NCBI GenBank assembly: GCA_009782405.1
Contig: WRJC01000046.1
Span: 1 to 24,026 of the forward strand
Direction: 5' to 3'
DNA length: 24,026 nt
From: Oscillospiraceae bacterium
GTDB lineage: Bacteria > Bacillota_A > Clostridia > Oscillospirales > WRJC01
Positions within the stretch are counted from its first letter, which is position 1; every line of letters begins with the position of its first letter. The notes beneath the pieces were generated by a model. It saw only the letters and a program-made list of their open reading frames with translations. It did not search any database and was not told the origin of the DNA. This document shows, piece after piece, positions 7,294 to 13,980 of the stretch. The translations under genes and the position numbers were made by a program.

Positions 7294-7407
7294 ATGGAAG
7301 ATTCGATTAATAAAATCGGAGTTAAAGATAGTGTTAGAAAATGTTCTTTTAGGCAGATTGGGGCATATAGTCGGCAAAACTCAAAATCACATAAAATCCC
7401 ACGGTAA
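7294..7407 (+). CDS. Possible 37-residue ORF, perhaps the truncated start of a gene
   Basis: The ATG lies 6 bases after a near-consensus -10, too close for a normal leader with a ribosome binding site, and the product MEDSINKIGVKDSVRKC... ends at 7405-7407 inside a hairpin (7393-7424 region). It may be leaderless, a gene start cut off by the integration event that left the tRNA fragment downstream, or chance. No family is recognised. Confidence 0.25.
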   Translation: MEDSINKIGVKDSVRKCSFRQIGAYSRQNSKSHKIPR

Positions 7408-7460
7408 ATCGCGGGATTCTATGGTATTATTCAACACAAGAAAATAGCAAATAATCAACG

Positions 7461-7514
7461 GTTACGCAGACTCTGACTCTGTTTGTCTGGGTTCAAATCC
7501 TAGTTCCGCAGCCA
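7461..7514 (+). tRNA. 3' fragment of tRNA-Gln (anticodon CTG), probable att-site scar
   Basis: Bases 7466-7482 fold as an anticodon arm (GCAGA, loop CTCTGAC, TCTGT) with CTG in the anticodon position. 7487-7503 form a T arm (CTGGG, TTCAAAT, CCTAG), then TTCCGCA, G and an encoded CCA ending at 7514. The matching 5' acceptor strand TGCGGAA and a D arm are not found at the required distance, so only the 3' half is present. Integrases often target this half of tRNA genes, leaving such a fragment at one junction of the inserted element. Confidence 0.6.
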
Positions 7515-7516
7515 TG

Positions 7517-7542
7517 AAAGTCCCGTAAAATTGGGCTTTTTT
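7517..7542 (+). terminator. Probable terminator after the tRNA fragment
   Basis: AAG-(T)-CCC pairs with GGG-CTT with one bulged T, followed by a run of T residues (7537-7542). It sits three bases after the CCA end, as expected for the original tRNA transcription unit. Confidence 0.55.
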
Positions 7543-7581
7543 GAATGAATAAAATCACACAAACAGAAAGTAGGCAAAAAA

Positions 7582-7886
7582 ATGAGGCAGCTTGCTACGA
7601 TACAGCAAATAAAATCTATAGAACCAATCGAAAACTCTGATTTTCTGGAATTAGCTCATGTCATGGGCTGGCAGTGCGTCGTAAAAAAAGATGAATTCAA
7701 ACCGGGCGACCGAGGCGTATATTTTGAAGTGGACAGTTTTCTGCCATTGGAGGAACGAACTGTTATCCGAGCGGCAGCAATAAAGAGGGAATTGTAATAC
7801 GCTCAAAACAGAATATCGGGATATATAACAGCCGCATTTCATTTAAAGTGCTAAACAACGACTTTCTATTGAAAGAAGAAGATTAA
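7582..7886 (+). pseudogene. RNA ligase family pseudogene with internal deletion
   Basis: The first frame starts MRQLATIQQIKSIEPIENSD and continues through a GWQCVVKKDEF segment and VYFEVDSFLPL, the N-terminal region of DRB0094/Rnl-like RNA ligases. It runs out of frame after about 60 residues. Another frame then encodes EGIVIRSKQNIGIYNSRISF, KVLNNDFLLKEED and a stop at 7884-7886, matching the C-terminal end of the same family. The catalytic middle, including the lysine nucleotidyl-transfer motif and several metal-binding motifs, is missing. Intact members are about three times longer. The stop lies 5 bases before the ABC-F start, so the remnant may still donate the upstream region for that gene. 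Confidence 0.75.
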
Positions 7887-7891
7887 AAACG

Positions 7892-9508
7892 ATGAGCATC
7901 ATAAGAATAAACTCGCTCACAAAAATATACGGCAGCAAAACAATATTGCACAATATATTTTTCAAAGCGGGCAAATCCGAAAAAATCGGGCTGGTGGGAA
8001 AAAACGGGAGCGGAAAGACGACCCTGTTCAAATTGATCTTGGGAAAAGAGCAAGCTGACGGGGGCGATATAGAAATCGACGAGGGATTGTCTTTCGGCTA
8101 TTTTTCGCAATTTTCGGAATTGGACGACGACGAGTGCATAGCGGAAATTTTAAACAAAGAGTTTTGCAAAGTGCATGAACTGGAAAATGAACTAAACAAA
8201 ATCGAATCTGAAATATCGGCTTGCATTGAAGATAAAAAACTGAAAATGTTTGTCAACAGACAAATGGAGCTGTTCGCGGAAATGGACAGGCTTGACGGTT
8301 GGAATTACAGATATAAAATATCGACGGTTTTATCTAAACTGAATTTCAGCGAAACTCACCGGCAGCTCCCTGTGGCGCAGTTGTCGGGCGGCTGGCGCAA
8401 CAGGGCGAGCCTTGCGTTGCTGCTTATAAAAAAGCCCGATGTCATGCTGCTTGACGAACCGACGAATTATCTCGATACGGATGGCGTGAACTGGCTTGCA
8501 GAATGGCTGAAAAAAAGCCCCTCGACTGTAATTGCAGTATCGCATGACCGCGCTTTCCTCGACGCCGTGACGTCAAAAACCGTCGAGATAGAAAACAACA
8601 GGCTGTATGAGTATAACGGCGGATATTCCGAATATATAAGGCAAAAGAAAATAAGGGGCAATGAACTCGAACGCGAATTTGTCCACGAAGAAGAACTGCT
8701 GATAATGGAGCAAAACGCGATAAAAGACAGAGCCGAGCTGCAGAAGATAATAAAAAGCAACAAAGGGGAACGCGGCAGGCTTGAAAAGCAAGTTTCAGCC
8801 ATAAGCAAAAGTATAACGCCGCTCCCCGCCGAAACAATAGTCACTTCGCTATATGAAGGGCGGCATGTGCCAAACAAGATATTGAACGTCGAAAACATGT
8901 CCGCGAAATACGGCGACAGAACAATATTTGAAAACGTCAGCTTCGAGTTGTTCGGCGGCGAACGCATGGCAGTCATAGGCTGCAACGGCTGCGGGAAATC
9001 CACGCTCATAAAAACCTTGACAGACGCAATAAAACCCGCCGATGGCCGGATAACATGGGCTTCCGGCTCAAAGATGATATATTTCAATCAGATATTGGAA
9101 GAATTGGACGAATTGGACACCGTGACGCACAACATAAATATATACGGCGACGCTTACGGCGCCCCGCGCAAAAAAGTCAACAAATTTTTGAAGCTTTTCG
9201 GGTTTTCCGATTTCGCGATAGCGGGCGCCATAGCGAATCTGTCAGGCGGACAGAAGGCGAGGGTCGCCTTGGCGAAGTGCCTGCTTTCGGGGTGCAACAC
9301 AATCATACTCGACGAGCCGACGAATCATCTTGATATAACCTCCATTCAAAGCATGGAGTGCGCGCTTGTAAACTTTCCGGGGACTGTCATATTCGTGAGC
9401 CACGACACATTTTTCATAGACAAAACGGCGACCCGGATTTTGGTATACAAAGACGGCAGCTTTGAAAATTACGCCGGCAATATATCTATGTATAATGCAA
9501 ATAATTAA
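7892..9508 (+). CDS. ABC-F family ATPase
   Basis: The 538-residue protein has two ABC cassettes and no membrane segment. Domain 1 has Walker A GKNGSGKT (36-43), signature LSGGW (164-168) and Walker B with LLDEPTNYLD. Domain 2 has GCNGCGKS (363-370), LSGGQ (450-454) and IILDEPTNHLD. A charged helical linker spans about 255-310. ABC-F proteins act on ribosomes, as translation factors or as protectors against ribosome-targeting antibiotics. The linker length and lack of family signatures I know do not let me choose between these. The first signature has W in place of the usual Q. The start follows the RNA ligase remnant by 5 bases with a weak GAAAGAAG site. Confidence 0.9.
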   Translation: MSIIRINSLTKIYGSKTILHNIFFKAGKSEKIGLVGKNGSGKTTLFKLILGKEQADGGDIEIDEGLSFGYFSQFSELDDDECIAEILNKEFCKVHELENELNKIESEISACIEDKKLKMFVNRQMELFAEMDRLDGWNYRYKISTVLSKLNFSETHRQLPVAQLSGGWRNRASLALLLIKKPDVMLLDEPTNYLDTDGVNWLAEWLKKSPSTVIAVSHDRAFLDAVTSKTVEIENNRLYEYNGGYSEYIRQKKIRGNELEREFVHEEELLIMEQNAIKDRAELQKIIKSNKGERGRLEKQVSAISKSITPLPAETIVTSLYEGRHVPNKILNVENMSAKYGDRTIFENVSFELFGGERMAVIGCNGCGKSTLIKTLTDAIKPADGRITWASGSKMIYFNQILEELDELDTVTHNINIYGDAYGAPRKKVNKFLKLFGFSDFAIAGAIANLSGGQKARVALAKCLLSGCNTIILDEPTNHLDITSIQSMECALVNFPGTVIFVSHDTFFIDKTATRILVYKDGSFENYAGNISMYNANN

Positions 9509-9545
9509 AATAATACAATAAAATACTTTATAGCGGGGGAAAAAA

Positions 9546-10613
9546 ATGGGATATAAAAACAAAGAAGAACTCGTAAACGGAATTATCGCTTTTTCGGAAT
9601 ATTTTAAACATCTTGTTCCGGAATCTTTTTCGGTGCATAGCGATTATTTGATTGACAGCCTCGGCGAATCAGATTTTTGCGGATGTTACGAAACATATCG
9701 TCAAAAAATGCTTGCGCTTCAACTTGCGATGGCCGAAAAACCGGAGGATTTCGGGCTGATTGCGGAAAACAAAAAAGGCGAAGCGAAACCGGTTCACAAC
9801 ATGGCAAACGCATATGTCTGGCTGTTTCTCGCCCTCGCGCAGTCGGGAGAAATAAAAAATGACGTTCTTTTCGTCGACGGAAAAACATTCAAAGGGTTTT
9901 GTCAGGGCAACAAAGTCGGCAAAAATGAATCTACGCCGAAAAATACCGATAAATTGCTTTGCAGGCTCTGCGACTTCGGATTTGAAATAAACGGGGATAT
10001 AGCCGGCGATTTCCGGCTTTCGTCAAATGTGCCCGGTCTGTGCCCGACGATCAAAGCATCGGCTCTGACCAAATATGCGGGAATGAGCATGACAAGCGAT
10101 TATCCCGCGTTCAACTACAGAATGTATAAGTTCGGCATAGGCGAAAGCTTGCCGTTCGAGGAAACTATGTCATACTCCCTGATGAACGAACAGAAAAAAG
10201 AGTTTTCATCGAAACTGATTTCCGAAATGAAAAAGCAAGGCTGGGAAAAATATATATTTTTCCCGCACAGCATAAACGGCGGCAGGCTCACTTTCCCGAC
10301 GGTCGAATACTATTACAGCATAAATTATAACAGCCATGTTTTGATCAGGATAACAAAAGGGTTTGATTTTAAGTCCTATATGGATTCTTTGACTGAAAGG
10401 TATTATAATTTTTGGAAAGCCTGCAAAACGTGCAGGGGGTGCAAAAAAGAATGCGGGGCAAGAAGAATTGACGAAGAATTGTTCGGCAAAAAGACGGTTA
10501 TCTGCCCGGGCAACGTAAAAGTTGTCTATGAATGCGAGACGCAAGACATTGAATATATCATCGATGCCGCCCTGAGAACCGCAGGAAAAAAACAGGCACA
10601 AAAGTCAGATTAA
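9546..10613 (+). CDS. Unrecognised 355-residue protein with a C-terminal cysteine cluster
   Basis: I do not recognise a family. The protein is soluble-looking, without signal peptide or membrane segments. It has a short CGC at 45-47 and a cluster C293-x2-C296-x2-C299-x3-C303 with C320 and C330 nearby, which resembles a metal or iron-sulphur site. The N-terminal two-thirds contains aromatic-rich segments (AYVWLFLALAQSGE, YPAFNYRMYKFGIGE). The start has a strong GGGGG site 6 bases upstream and follows the ABC-F gene by 37 bases, so the two may be cotranscribed. The 3' end overlaps the convergent RidA gene by 9 bases. A binding or redox function is a guess. Confidence 0.75.
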   Translation: MGYKNKEELVNGIIAFSEYFKHLVPESFSVHSDYLIDSLGESDFCGCYETYRQKMLALQLAMAEKPEDFGLIAENKKGEAKPVHNMANAYVWLFLALAQSGEIKNDVLFVDGKTFKGFCQGNKVGKNESTPKNTDKLLCRLCDFGFEINGDIAGDFRLSSNVPGLCPTIKASALTKYAGMSMTSDYPAFNYRMYKFGIGESLPFEETMSYSLMNEQKKEFSSKLISEMKKQGWEKYIFFPHSINGGRLTFPTVEYYYSINYNSHVLIRITKGFDFKSYMDSLTERYYNFWKACKTCRGCKKECGARRIDEELFGKKTVICPGNVKVVYECETQDIEYIIDAALRTAGKKQAQKSD

Positions 10614-11063
10614 TTCAAAAACAGATTCGATTTCCACGGATATGTCCATCGGGAGCTCGTTCGTGCCCACCGCAGACCTCGCGTGCCTGCCGTTCTCGCC
10701 GAACACGTCGACGAATACCTGCGAAAATGCGTTAATTACCGCAGGCTGCTCATTGAACCCCTCCGCGCTTTCCACGAAACCCAAGACCTTCACGACGGAC
10801 TTTACTTTGTTCAGATCGCCGGCATATTCATGCAAAAGCGCCAATGTGTTGAGCGCTATCAGTCTCGCCGCCGCTTGCGCCTGCCCTACAGTGACCTCCC
10901 TGCCTACTTTGCCCGTGCATATGGGCTTGCCTTCCGCCAACGGGCCCTGCCCCGAAACATACGCCATGTTTCCCGCGATTTTGACGGGAGTATACAACCC
11001 CATCGCTTTGGGCGCCTGCGGCAAGTCGATTTTCAGTTCCTTTAGCTTTTCATAAATATCCAT
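10605..11063 (-). CDS. RidA (YjgF/YER057c/UK114) family protein
   Basis: This 152-residue protein belongs to the Rid family, whose archetype RidA hydrolyses reactive enamine/imine intermediates of amino acid metabolism. Visible features are YVSGQGP (35-41), the long central helix with AAARLIALNTLALL, and the C-terminal HARSAVGTNELPMDISVEIE. R129 sits at the position of the substrate-binding arginine of RidA. It is longer than classic RidA (about 128 residues) and closer to the 150-residue YjgF-like subgroup, whose substrates are less clear. The start has AGGAGG about 10 bases upstream, and a near-perfect promoter lies in front of it. Confidence 0.85.
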   Translation of the reverse strand: MDIYEKLKELKIDLPQAPKAMGLYTPVKIAGNMAYVSGQGPLAEGKPICTGKVGREVTVGQAQAAARLIALNTLALLHEYAGDLNKVKSVVKVLGFVESAEGFNEQPAVINAFSQVFVDVFGENGRHARSAVGTNELPMDISVEIESVFELI

Positions 11064-11099
11064 TGTTTGTTTTTCCTCCTGTTCGAATTTCTAATGATA

Positions 11100-11128
11100 A
11101 TTATATCATATAATTGAATTTTTTTCAA
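11100..11128 (-). promoter_or_regulatory. Promoter of the RidA-family gene
   Basis: On the minus strand TTGAAA (11123-11128), a 17-base spacer and TATAAT (11100-11105) with a preceding TGA form a near-consensus sigma-A promoter with extended -10, about 36 bases before the start codon. Confidence 0.75.
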
Positions 11129-11156
11129 ATGATAAACAAAAAAATAAATATTGTTG

Positions 11157-11345
11157 TCATTTCGCTTTCTTCCATTCCTCAATTAATTGTGTTATAGACT
11201 GCTGACGCCGGTTTCGCTCGTCGCTTACGGCTTTTTTGGCCACATCATAATGAAAGTCTTTGACGCAGTATTTTTTATCCTCCGACCAGCCTTTGTCGAT
11301 AGGCTCCATTTTTTCGATAGTGTCGTATATTCTTTTATCTGGCAT
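11157..11345 (-). CDS. 62-residue ORF, possible composite of an aminoglycoside phosphotransferase N-terminus and a ribbon-helix-helix tail
   Basis: Residues 1-28 (ending MEPIDKGWSEDKKYCV) resemble the first residues of APH-type phosphotransferases, where a glycine-rich loop and the lysine of the ATP site would follow, but the sequence then changes. Residues about 33-62, AKKAVSDERNRRQQSITQLI, look like the C-terminal part of a ribbon-helix-helix or antitoxin-like domain. The ORF has its own promoter and a GGGGAG site about 12 bases upstream, so it may be expressed. It is more likely a product of two fused remnants than a known protein. No kinase activity is possible without the catalytic domain. 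Confidence 0.4.
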   Translation of the reverse strand: MPDKRIYDTIEKMEPIDKGWSEDKKYCVKDFHYDVAKKAVSDERNRRQQSITQLIEEWKKAK

Positions 11346-11380
11346 ATATATTGATTGCTCCCCATTTTGAAATCTATAAT

Positions 11381-11410
11381 ATTATATCATACTTTTTGCG
11401 CTTTTTTCAA
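11381..11410 (-). promoter_or_regulatory. Promoter of the 62-residue ORF
   Basis: On the minus strand TTGAAA (11405-11410), an 18-base spacer and TATAAT (11381-11386) preceded by TGA. The layout is close to that of the RidA-family promoter. Confidence 0.65.
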
Positions 11411-11491
11411 ATTTTCAAAACAAAAATCGAAAAAAACGTTATGCGCCTTGCAGATAATTATTTTTTGAGCAAGGATTTTTTGTCTCGTTTT

Positions 11492-11500
11492 TGGTATAAT
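11492..11500 (+). promoter_or_regulatory. Extended -10 promoter of the first AraC/GyrI-like regulator
   Basis: TGG directly precedes TATAAT (11495-11500); no good -35 stands at 16-18 bases, as is common for extended -10 promoters. The start codon lies 21 bases downstream, after AAGGGGAA. Confidence 0.6.
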
Positions 11501-11521
11501 AATTTCGAAGGGGAAATTAAT

Positions 11522-12514
11522 ATGGAATGGCTAAATAAAATGAACGGCGCAATCGACTATATAGAAGCGAATATAAGCGAAAAAGTGGATTATGCAAAAG
11601 CGGCGGGCATAGCATGCTGCTCGCTGTCGCGTTTCCAGAATATGTTTTTGTTTATCGCCGATGTCACCCCGGCGGAATATGTGAGAAGGCGGCGCATGGC
11701 TCTGTCGGCGAATGAATTGATCAAAAGCGAAATAAAAATAATCGATTTATCGTTCAAGTATGGCTATGAATCGCCCGAAGCGTTTGCGCGCTCATTCAAG
11801 GCGTTTCATGGCATTTCGCCCTCTGACGCGCGGAAATTTGCCAAATATATCGATTATCCCCGAATATCGTTCAAAATAAAGATAACAGGAGGGCATTTCA
11901 CCATGGGAAACGAAACGCAATTTGAAGTTTACAAAAACATATTGGTCAAAATGGAGATCATCGAATTGCCAAAAACATTGAAATTCGCCGGAGTGACAAA
12001 CGAAGGGCTGGAGAATTTCCACAACATCGGGGTATTTCATGACAAATACAAGCCATTGATGTCCGACAGGCATTCGCCATATACGGAGATAGGCCTGTCG
12101 AGCAATATCTGCCGCAACAGTTGGTACGCTTTCGGATGCCAAGTCGATTCGATCGACGATCTGCCGGATGGAATGGTCGGGCTCGACACGGGATTGAAAA
12201 AGTTTGCCTCCCTGACATTCAGGGTGCAGCCGGGCGGCGACCTTGTGGGCGGGGACGACGGGCCGGGCGACGGAATGAAAATGGCGGGCGAATATTTGTC
12301 GGAGGCATGGATACCCAAAAACAAGGACTTGATGTATAATTACCGGCTCAACGACCATTACTGCGAGATATTAAAAAAAGAAAAAGAATATCGGCTGGCA
12401 AATATTTCGGCAGAAGGCTTGGAACATAGCTATTGGCTGTCATACTGGATTGAAGTATATAAGGCCGACATATCCGACGACCCCGAAATGTGCTTCTATC
12501 TTCCGTTGAAATAG
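11522..12514 (+). CDS. AraC-family regulator with C-terminal GyrI-like/effector-binding domain
   Basis: The 330-residue protein begins with an AraC-type double helix-turn-helix (about residues 5-108), including IIDLSFKYGYESPEAFARSFKAFHG with the usual second-HTH motif. After a short linker with the MGNETQFEVYKN segment, residues about 143-330 resemble the GyrI-like/AraC_E_bind effector domain that binds small cationic or drug-like ligands in the BmrR/Rob families. The start at 11522 is preferred over an in-frame ATG at 11351 because of the AAGGGGAA site and a promoter just upstream. It is monocistronic and ends before a clear terminator. The ligand and targets cannot be inferred. Confidence 0.85.
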   Translation: MEWLNKMNGAIDYIEANISEKVDYAKAAGIACCSLSRFQNMFLFIADVTPAEYVRRRRMALSANELIKSEIKIIDLSFKYGYESPEAFARSFKAFHGISPSDARKFAKYIDYPRISFKIKITGGHFTMGNETQFEVYKNILVKMEIIELPKTLKFAGVTNEGLENFHNIGVFHDKYKPLMSDRHSPYTEIGLSSNICRNSWYAFGCQVDSIDDLPDGMVGLDTGLKKFASLTFRVQPGGDLVGGDDGPGDGMKMAGEYLSEAWIPKNKDLMYNYRLNDHYCEILKKEKEYRLANISAEGLEHSYWLSYWIEVYKADISDDPEMCFYLPLK

Positions 12515-12530
12515 CCGCATTGCCGCAAAG

Positions 12531-12559
12531 CAGGACGAGTGATCTCGTCCTGTTTTTTT
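12531..12559 (+). terminator. Rho-independent terminator of the AraC/GyrI-like gene
   Basis: The 9-bp stem caggacgag (12531-12539) with ctcgtcctg (12544-12552) has a TGAT loop and is followed by seven T residues (12553-12559). Confidence 0.9.
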
Positions 12560-12629
12560 CAAAGCAAAACCGCATTTATTTAAAAACCGCTTGAAATTAT
12601 CGATTGGCCGTTTTAGAAAATATCTGTAG

Positions 12630-12658
12630 TTGACTTTCAAAAAAAAATATGATACACT
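12630..12658 (+). promoter_or_regulatory. Possible promoter before the RelE-type module
   Basis: TTGACT (12630-12635), 17 bases, TGA then TACACT (12653-12658). The -10 overlaps one of two direct copies of atacactat (12652-12660, 12663-12671); the core tacactat recurs at 12844-12851 just before the next small ORF, so these may be operator sites. Confidence 0.45.
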
Positions 12659-12682
12659 ATATATACACTATCACCACTTTAC

Positions 12683-12780
12683 AACTTTTTAAATCGTTAA
12701 AAATTCCGTAAAATAGAGCCTTTAAAAAGTTAATTTGAATTAATAGGGGTTTAGGGTGTGGCATTTTTATGCCCTAAACC
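12683..12780. repeat. Two hairpins in the leader region of the RelE-type module
   Basis: An 11-bp inverted repeat, aactttttaaa (12683-12693) with tttaaaaagtt (12721-12731), is followed by a second structure at 12748-12780. In the second, ggtttag pairs with ctaaacc around an inner ggcat/atgcc hairpin with a TTTT loop. The sequence ttaatttgaa is repeated on either side (about 12730 and 12784). The 12515-13001 interval holds otherwise only the terminator, this structure and a small ORF. A MITE-like insertion or a structured leader are both possible. Confidence 0.55.
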
Positions 12781-12881
12781 ATGCTTAATTTGAAAAATGC
12801 CGAAAAATCAAGGATTTATTTCTTAAAAACTTGTAAACTGGTGTACACTATACATTTCAAGTTTTTTTGAAAGGAATTTAC

Positions 12882-13001
12882 ATGAGGACGAAAAAAGATA
12901 ATATAACCGATGCCGAACGGAACGAACTGGAAACATTAACGGCAAAAAGCGAAAATTTAATTAACTGTAACAAATTTATATTTTGCGGGGGAGGCGGATA
13001 A
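12882..13001 (+). CDS. Small 39-residue ORF directly upstream of the RelE-type toxin
   Basis: An ATG with GAAAGGA 6 bases upstream starts MRTKKDNITDAERNELETLT and ends in GGGG at 12999-13001; the toxin ATG follows immediately (TAAATG). The segment ITDAERNELETLT resembles the first helix of some transposases and of antitoxin-like proteins, but the tail is not protein-like. It may be a leader peptide coupling toxin translation or a truncated gene. Its last codons supply the GGGGGAGG ribosome binding site of the toxin. Confidence 0.4.
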   Translation: MRTKKDNITDAERNELETLTAKSENLINCNKFIFCGGGG

Positions 13002-13232
13002 ATGCAAATTGAATATTCAAAACAAGCGGTAAAAGCTATAAGCAAGATAAACAATCCGGTTAAAAAAAATATAAAAGAAGCTATTGAAAAACTTCCGGAT
13101 GGTGATGTTAAAAAACTTAAAGGCTATTCAAACGCATATCGGTTGCGCGTAGGAGATTACCGTATATTGTTTGATATGAACGGAAAAATCGAAATTACCA
13201 ATATTCTTCCTCGCGGGGAAGCCTATAAATAA
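13002..13232 (+). CDS. RelE/ParE-superfamily toxin
   Basis: The 76-residue protein has the compact RelE layout: MQIEYSKQAVKAISKI, two helices, KLKGYSNAYRLRVGDYRILF, then EITNILPRGEAYK at the C-terminus. RelE-type toxins cleave mRNA on the ribosome; ParE relatives instead block gyrase, and the sequence does not settle which applies. Basic and aromatic residues typical of the ribonuclease active site (R56 region, R72, Y75) are present. The toxin precedes the antitoxin, the reverse of the classic relBE order, with 18 bases between them. A strong GGGGGAGG site lies in the preceding small ORF. Confidence 0.8.
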   Translation: MQIEYSKQAVKAISKINNPVKKNIKEAIEKLPDGDVKKLKGYSNAYRLRVGDYRILFDMNGKIEITNILPRGEAYK

Positions 13233-13250
13233 TGGAAAGGGGATATTTTT

Positions 13251-13448
13251 ATGAACGTAACCAAACAACAACTTCACAATATTATCGATGTGGTGAATCC
13301 AAAAGAACTAAACGTACTTTATCAGGTGCTTATTAAGTTTATGCCCGAAGATGAGCCTGAATCTGACGAAATAGAAGCTATACGCACAGGACGTGAAGAA
13401 ATTAAGCGCGGCGAAACCGTAAACCATGATGACATTGACTGGAATTAA
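13251..13448 (+). CDS. Antitoxin of the RelE-type module
   Basis: The 65-residue acidic protein starts MNVTKQQLHNIIDVVNPKEL and carries an acidic middle and tail (PEDEPESDEIEAI, HDDIDWN). Small partner proteins of this shape lie beside RelE-like toxins in clostridia; the N-terminal helices may bind DNA and the acidic C-terminus would wrap the toxin. A GGAAAGGGG site lies 7 bases upstream. No canonical DNA-binding fold is obvious, so the assignment rests mainly on position, size and charge. Confidence 0.65.
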   Translation: MNVTKQQLHNIIDVVNPKELNVLYQVLIKFMPEDEPESDEIEAIRTGREEIKRGETVNHDDIDWN

Positions 13449-13478
13449 AATTTATATTACGGAGGCTCTAACGATATA

Positions 13479-13520
13479 TAAGCATTTTCGGGGGCAGGTG
13501 TTCGATTCGTCCACCTGCCC
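13479..13520. repeat. Repeat copy 1: 22-base motif with a 9-bp hairpin
   Basis: Bases 13479-13500 are identical to 15248-15269 (core aagcattttcggggg then caggtg). Here the motif leads into a hairpin, gggcaggtg (13492-13500) with cacctgccc (13512-13520), around an 11-base loop ttcgattcgtc. In the second copy the loop sequence appears as its reverse complement. Together the copies bound a 1.8 kb segment. Confidence 0.85.
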
Positions 13521-13537
13521 TGCGATTATTCAAAAAT

Positions 13538-13711
13538 CTACTCGCCTTTCATTGTTTTTGCAATAAATCGGATTACATAACCGATAAAAGGTATAAAAGA
13601 ACATGGATAAGCAAATTGCCATACCTCAACAGGCAACTCAACGCCCCATGCGTCAAACGTGGTTCTGCCTATTAGAAATAAGATTGCTAAACACATACAC
13701 CAAAATAACAC
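13538..13711 (-). pseudogene. C-terminal fragment of a small membrane protein, no start
   Basis: On the minus strand an open frame ending at 13538-13540 encodes about 57 residues. A hydrophobic segment VLFWCMCLAILFLIG is followed by a polar loop and by a second apolar stretch, PCSFIPFIGYVIRFI, with the basic end AKTMKGE. The frame is closed upstream by a stop at about 13721-13723 and has no proper start with a ribosome binding site, so it is probably the truncated end of a two-or-more-helix membrane protein. No family recognised. Confidence 0.45.
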
Positions 13712-13725
13712 TTCCGTAAATTATC

Positions 13726-13895
13726 TTGCGCCGATATTTCGGAGTGAATACGATATGCGAGTTTGAAAAATATCTGAACGCCGCCGAAACCCTGTCAAAA
13801 TTTTATTCGAACGACCCTGTCAAACACGCGAGAGCGCGAAAAAGGAGCTTGCGATTATGCTCGAAAATTCAAGCGTGTACGATTGGGAGAGATAA
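13726..13895 (+). pseudogene. Possible frameshifted gene remnant
   Basis: One frame encodes EFEKYLNAAETLSKFYSNDP and continues VKHAR; after the A-rich run at about 13838-13843 a shifted frame gives KKELAIMLENSSVYDWER and a stop at 13893-13895. Each part looks more like protein than the unshifted continuation, so a one-base change in a homopolymer may have broken the end of a gene. The family is not recognised, and the segment may be chance. Confidence 0.3.
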
Positions 13896-13980
13896 AGTTT
13901 ACAAAATCATATTTAATTATTTTGATTTTACAGGTATAATAATAATATGGATTCAAAATAATTGTAAGGTTGTGTTGAAA

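Noticed and set aside
7393..7514. Intact tRNA with an unusual 5' half starting near 7410
   Set aside because: CGCGGGA at 7410-7416 pairs only partly with TTCCGCA and lies about 30 bases too far upstream, with no D arm between; it fits better as an adjacent hairpin.
8442..9087. Minus-strand open frames opposite the ABC-F gene
   Set aside because: They are shadows of a gene with complete Walker and signature motifs on the other strand.
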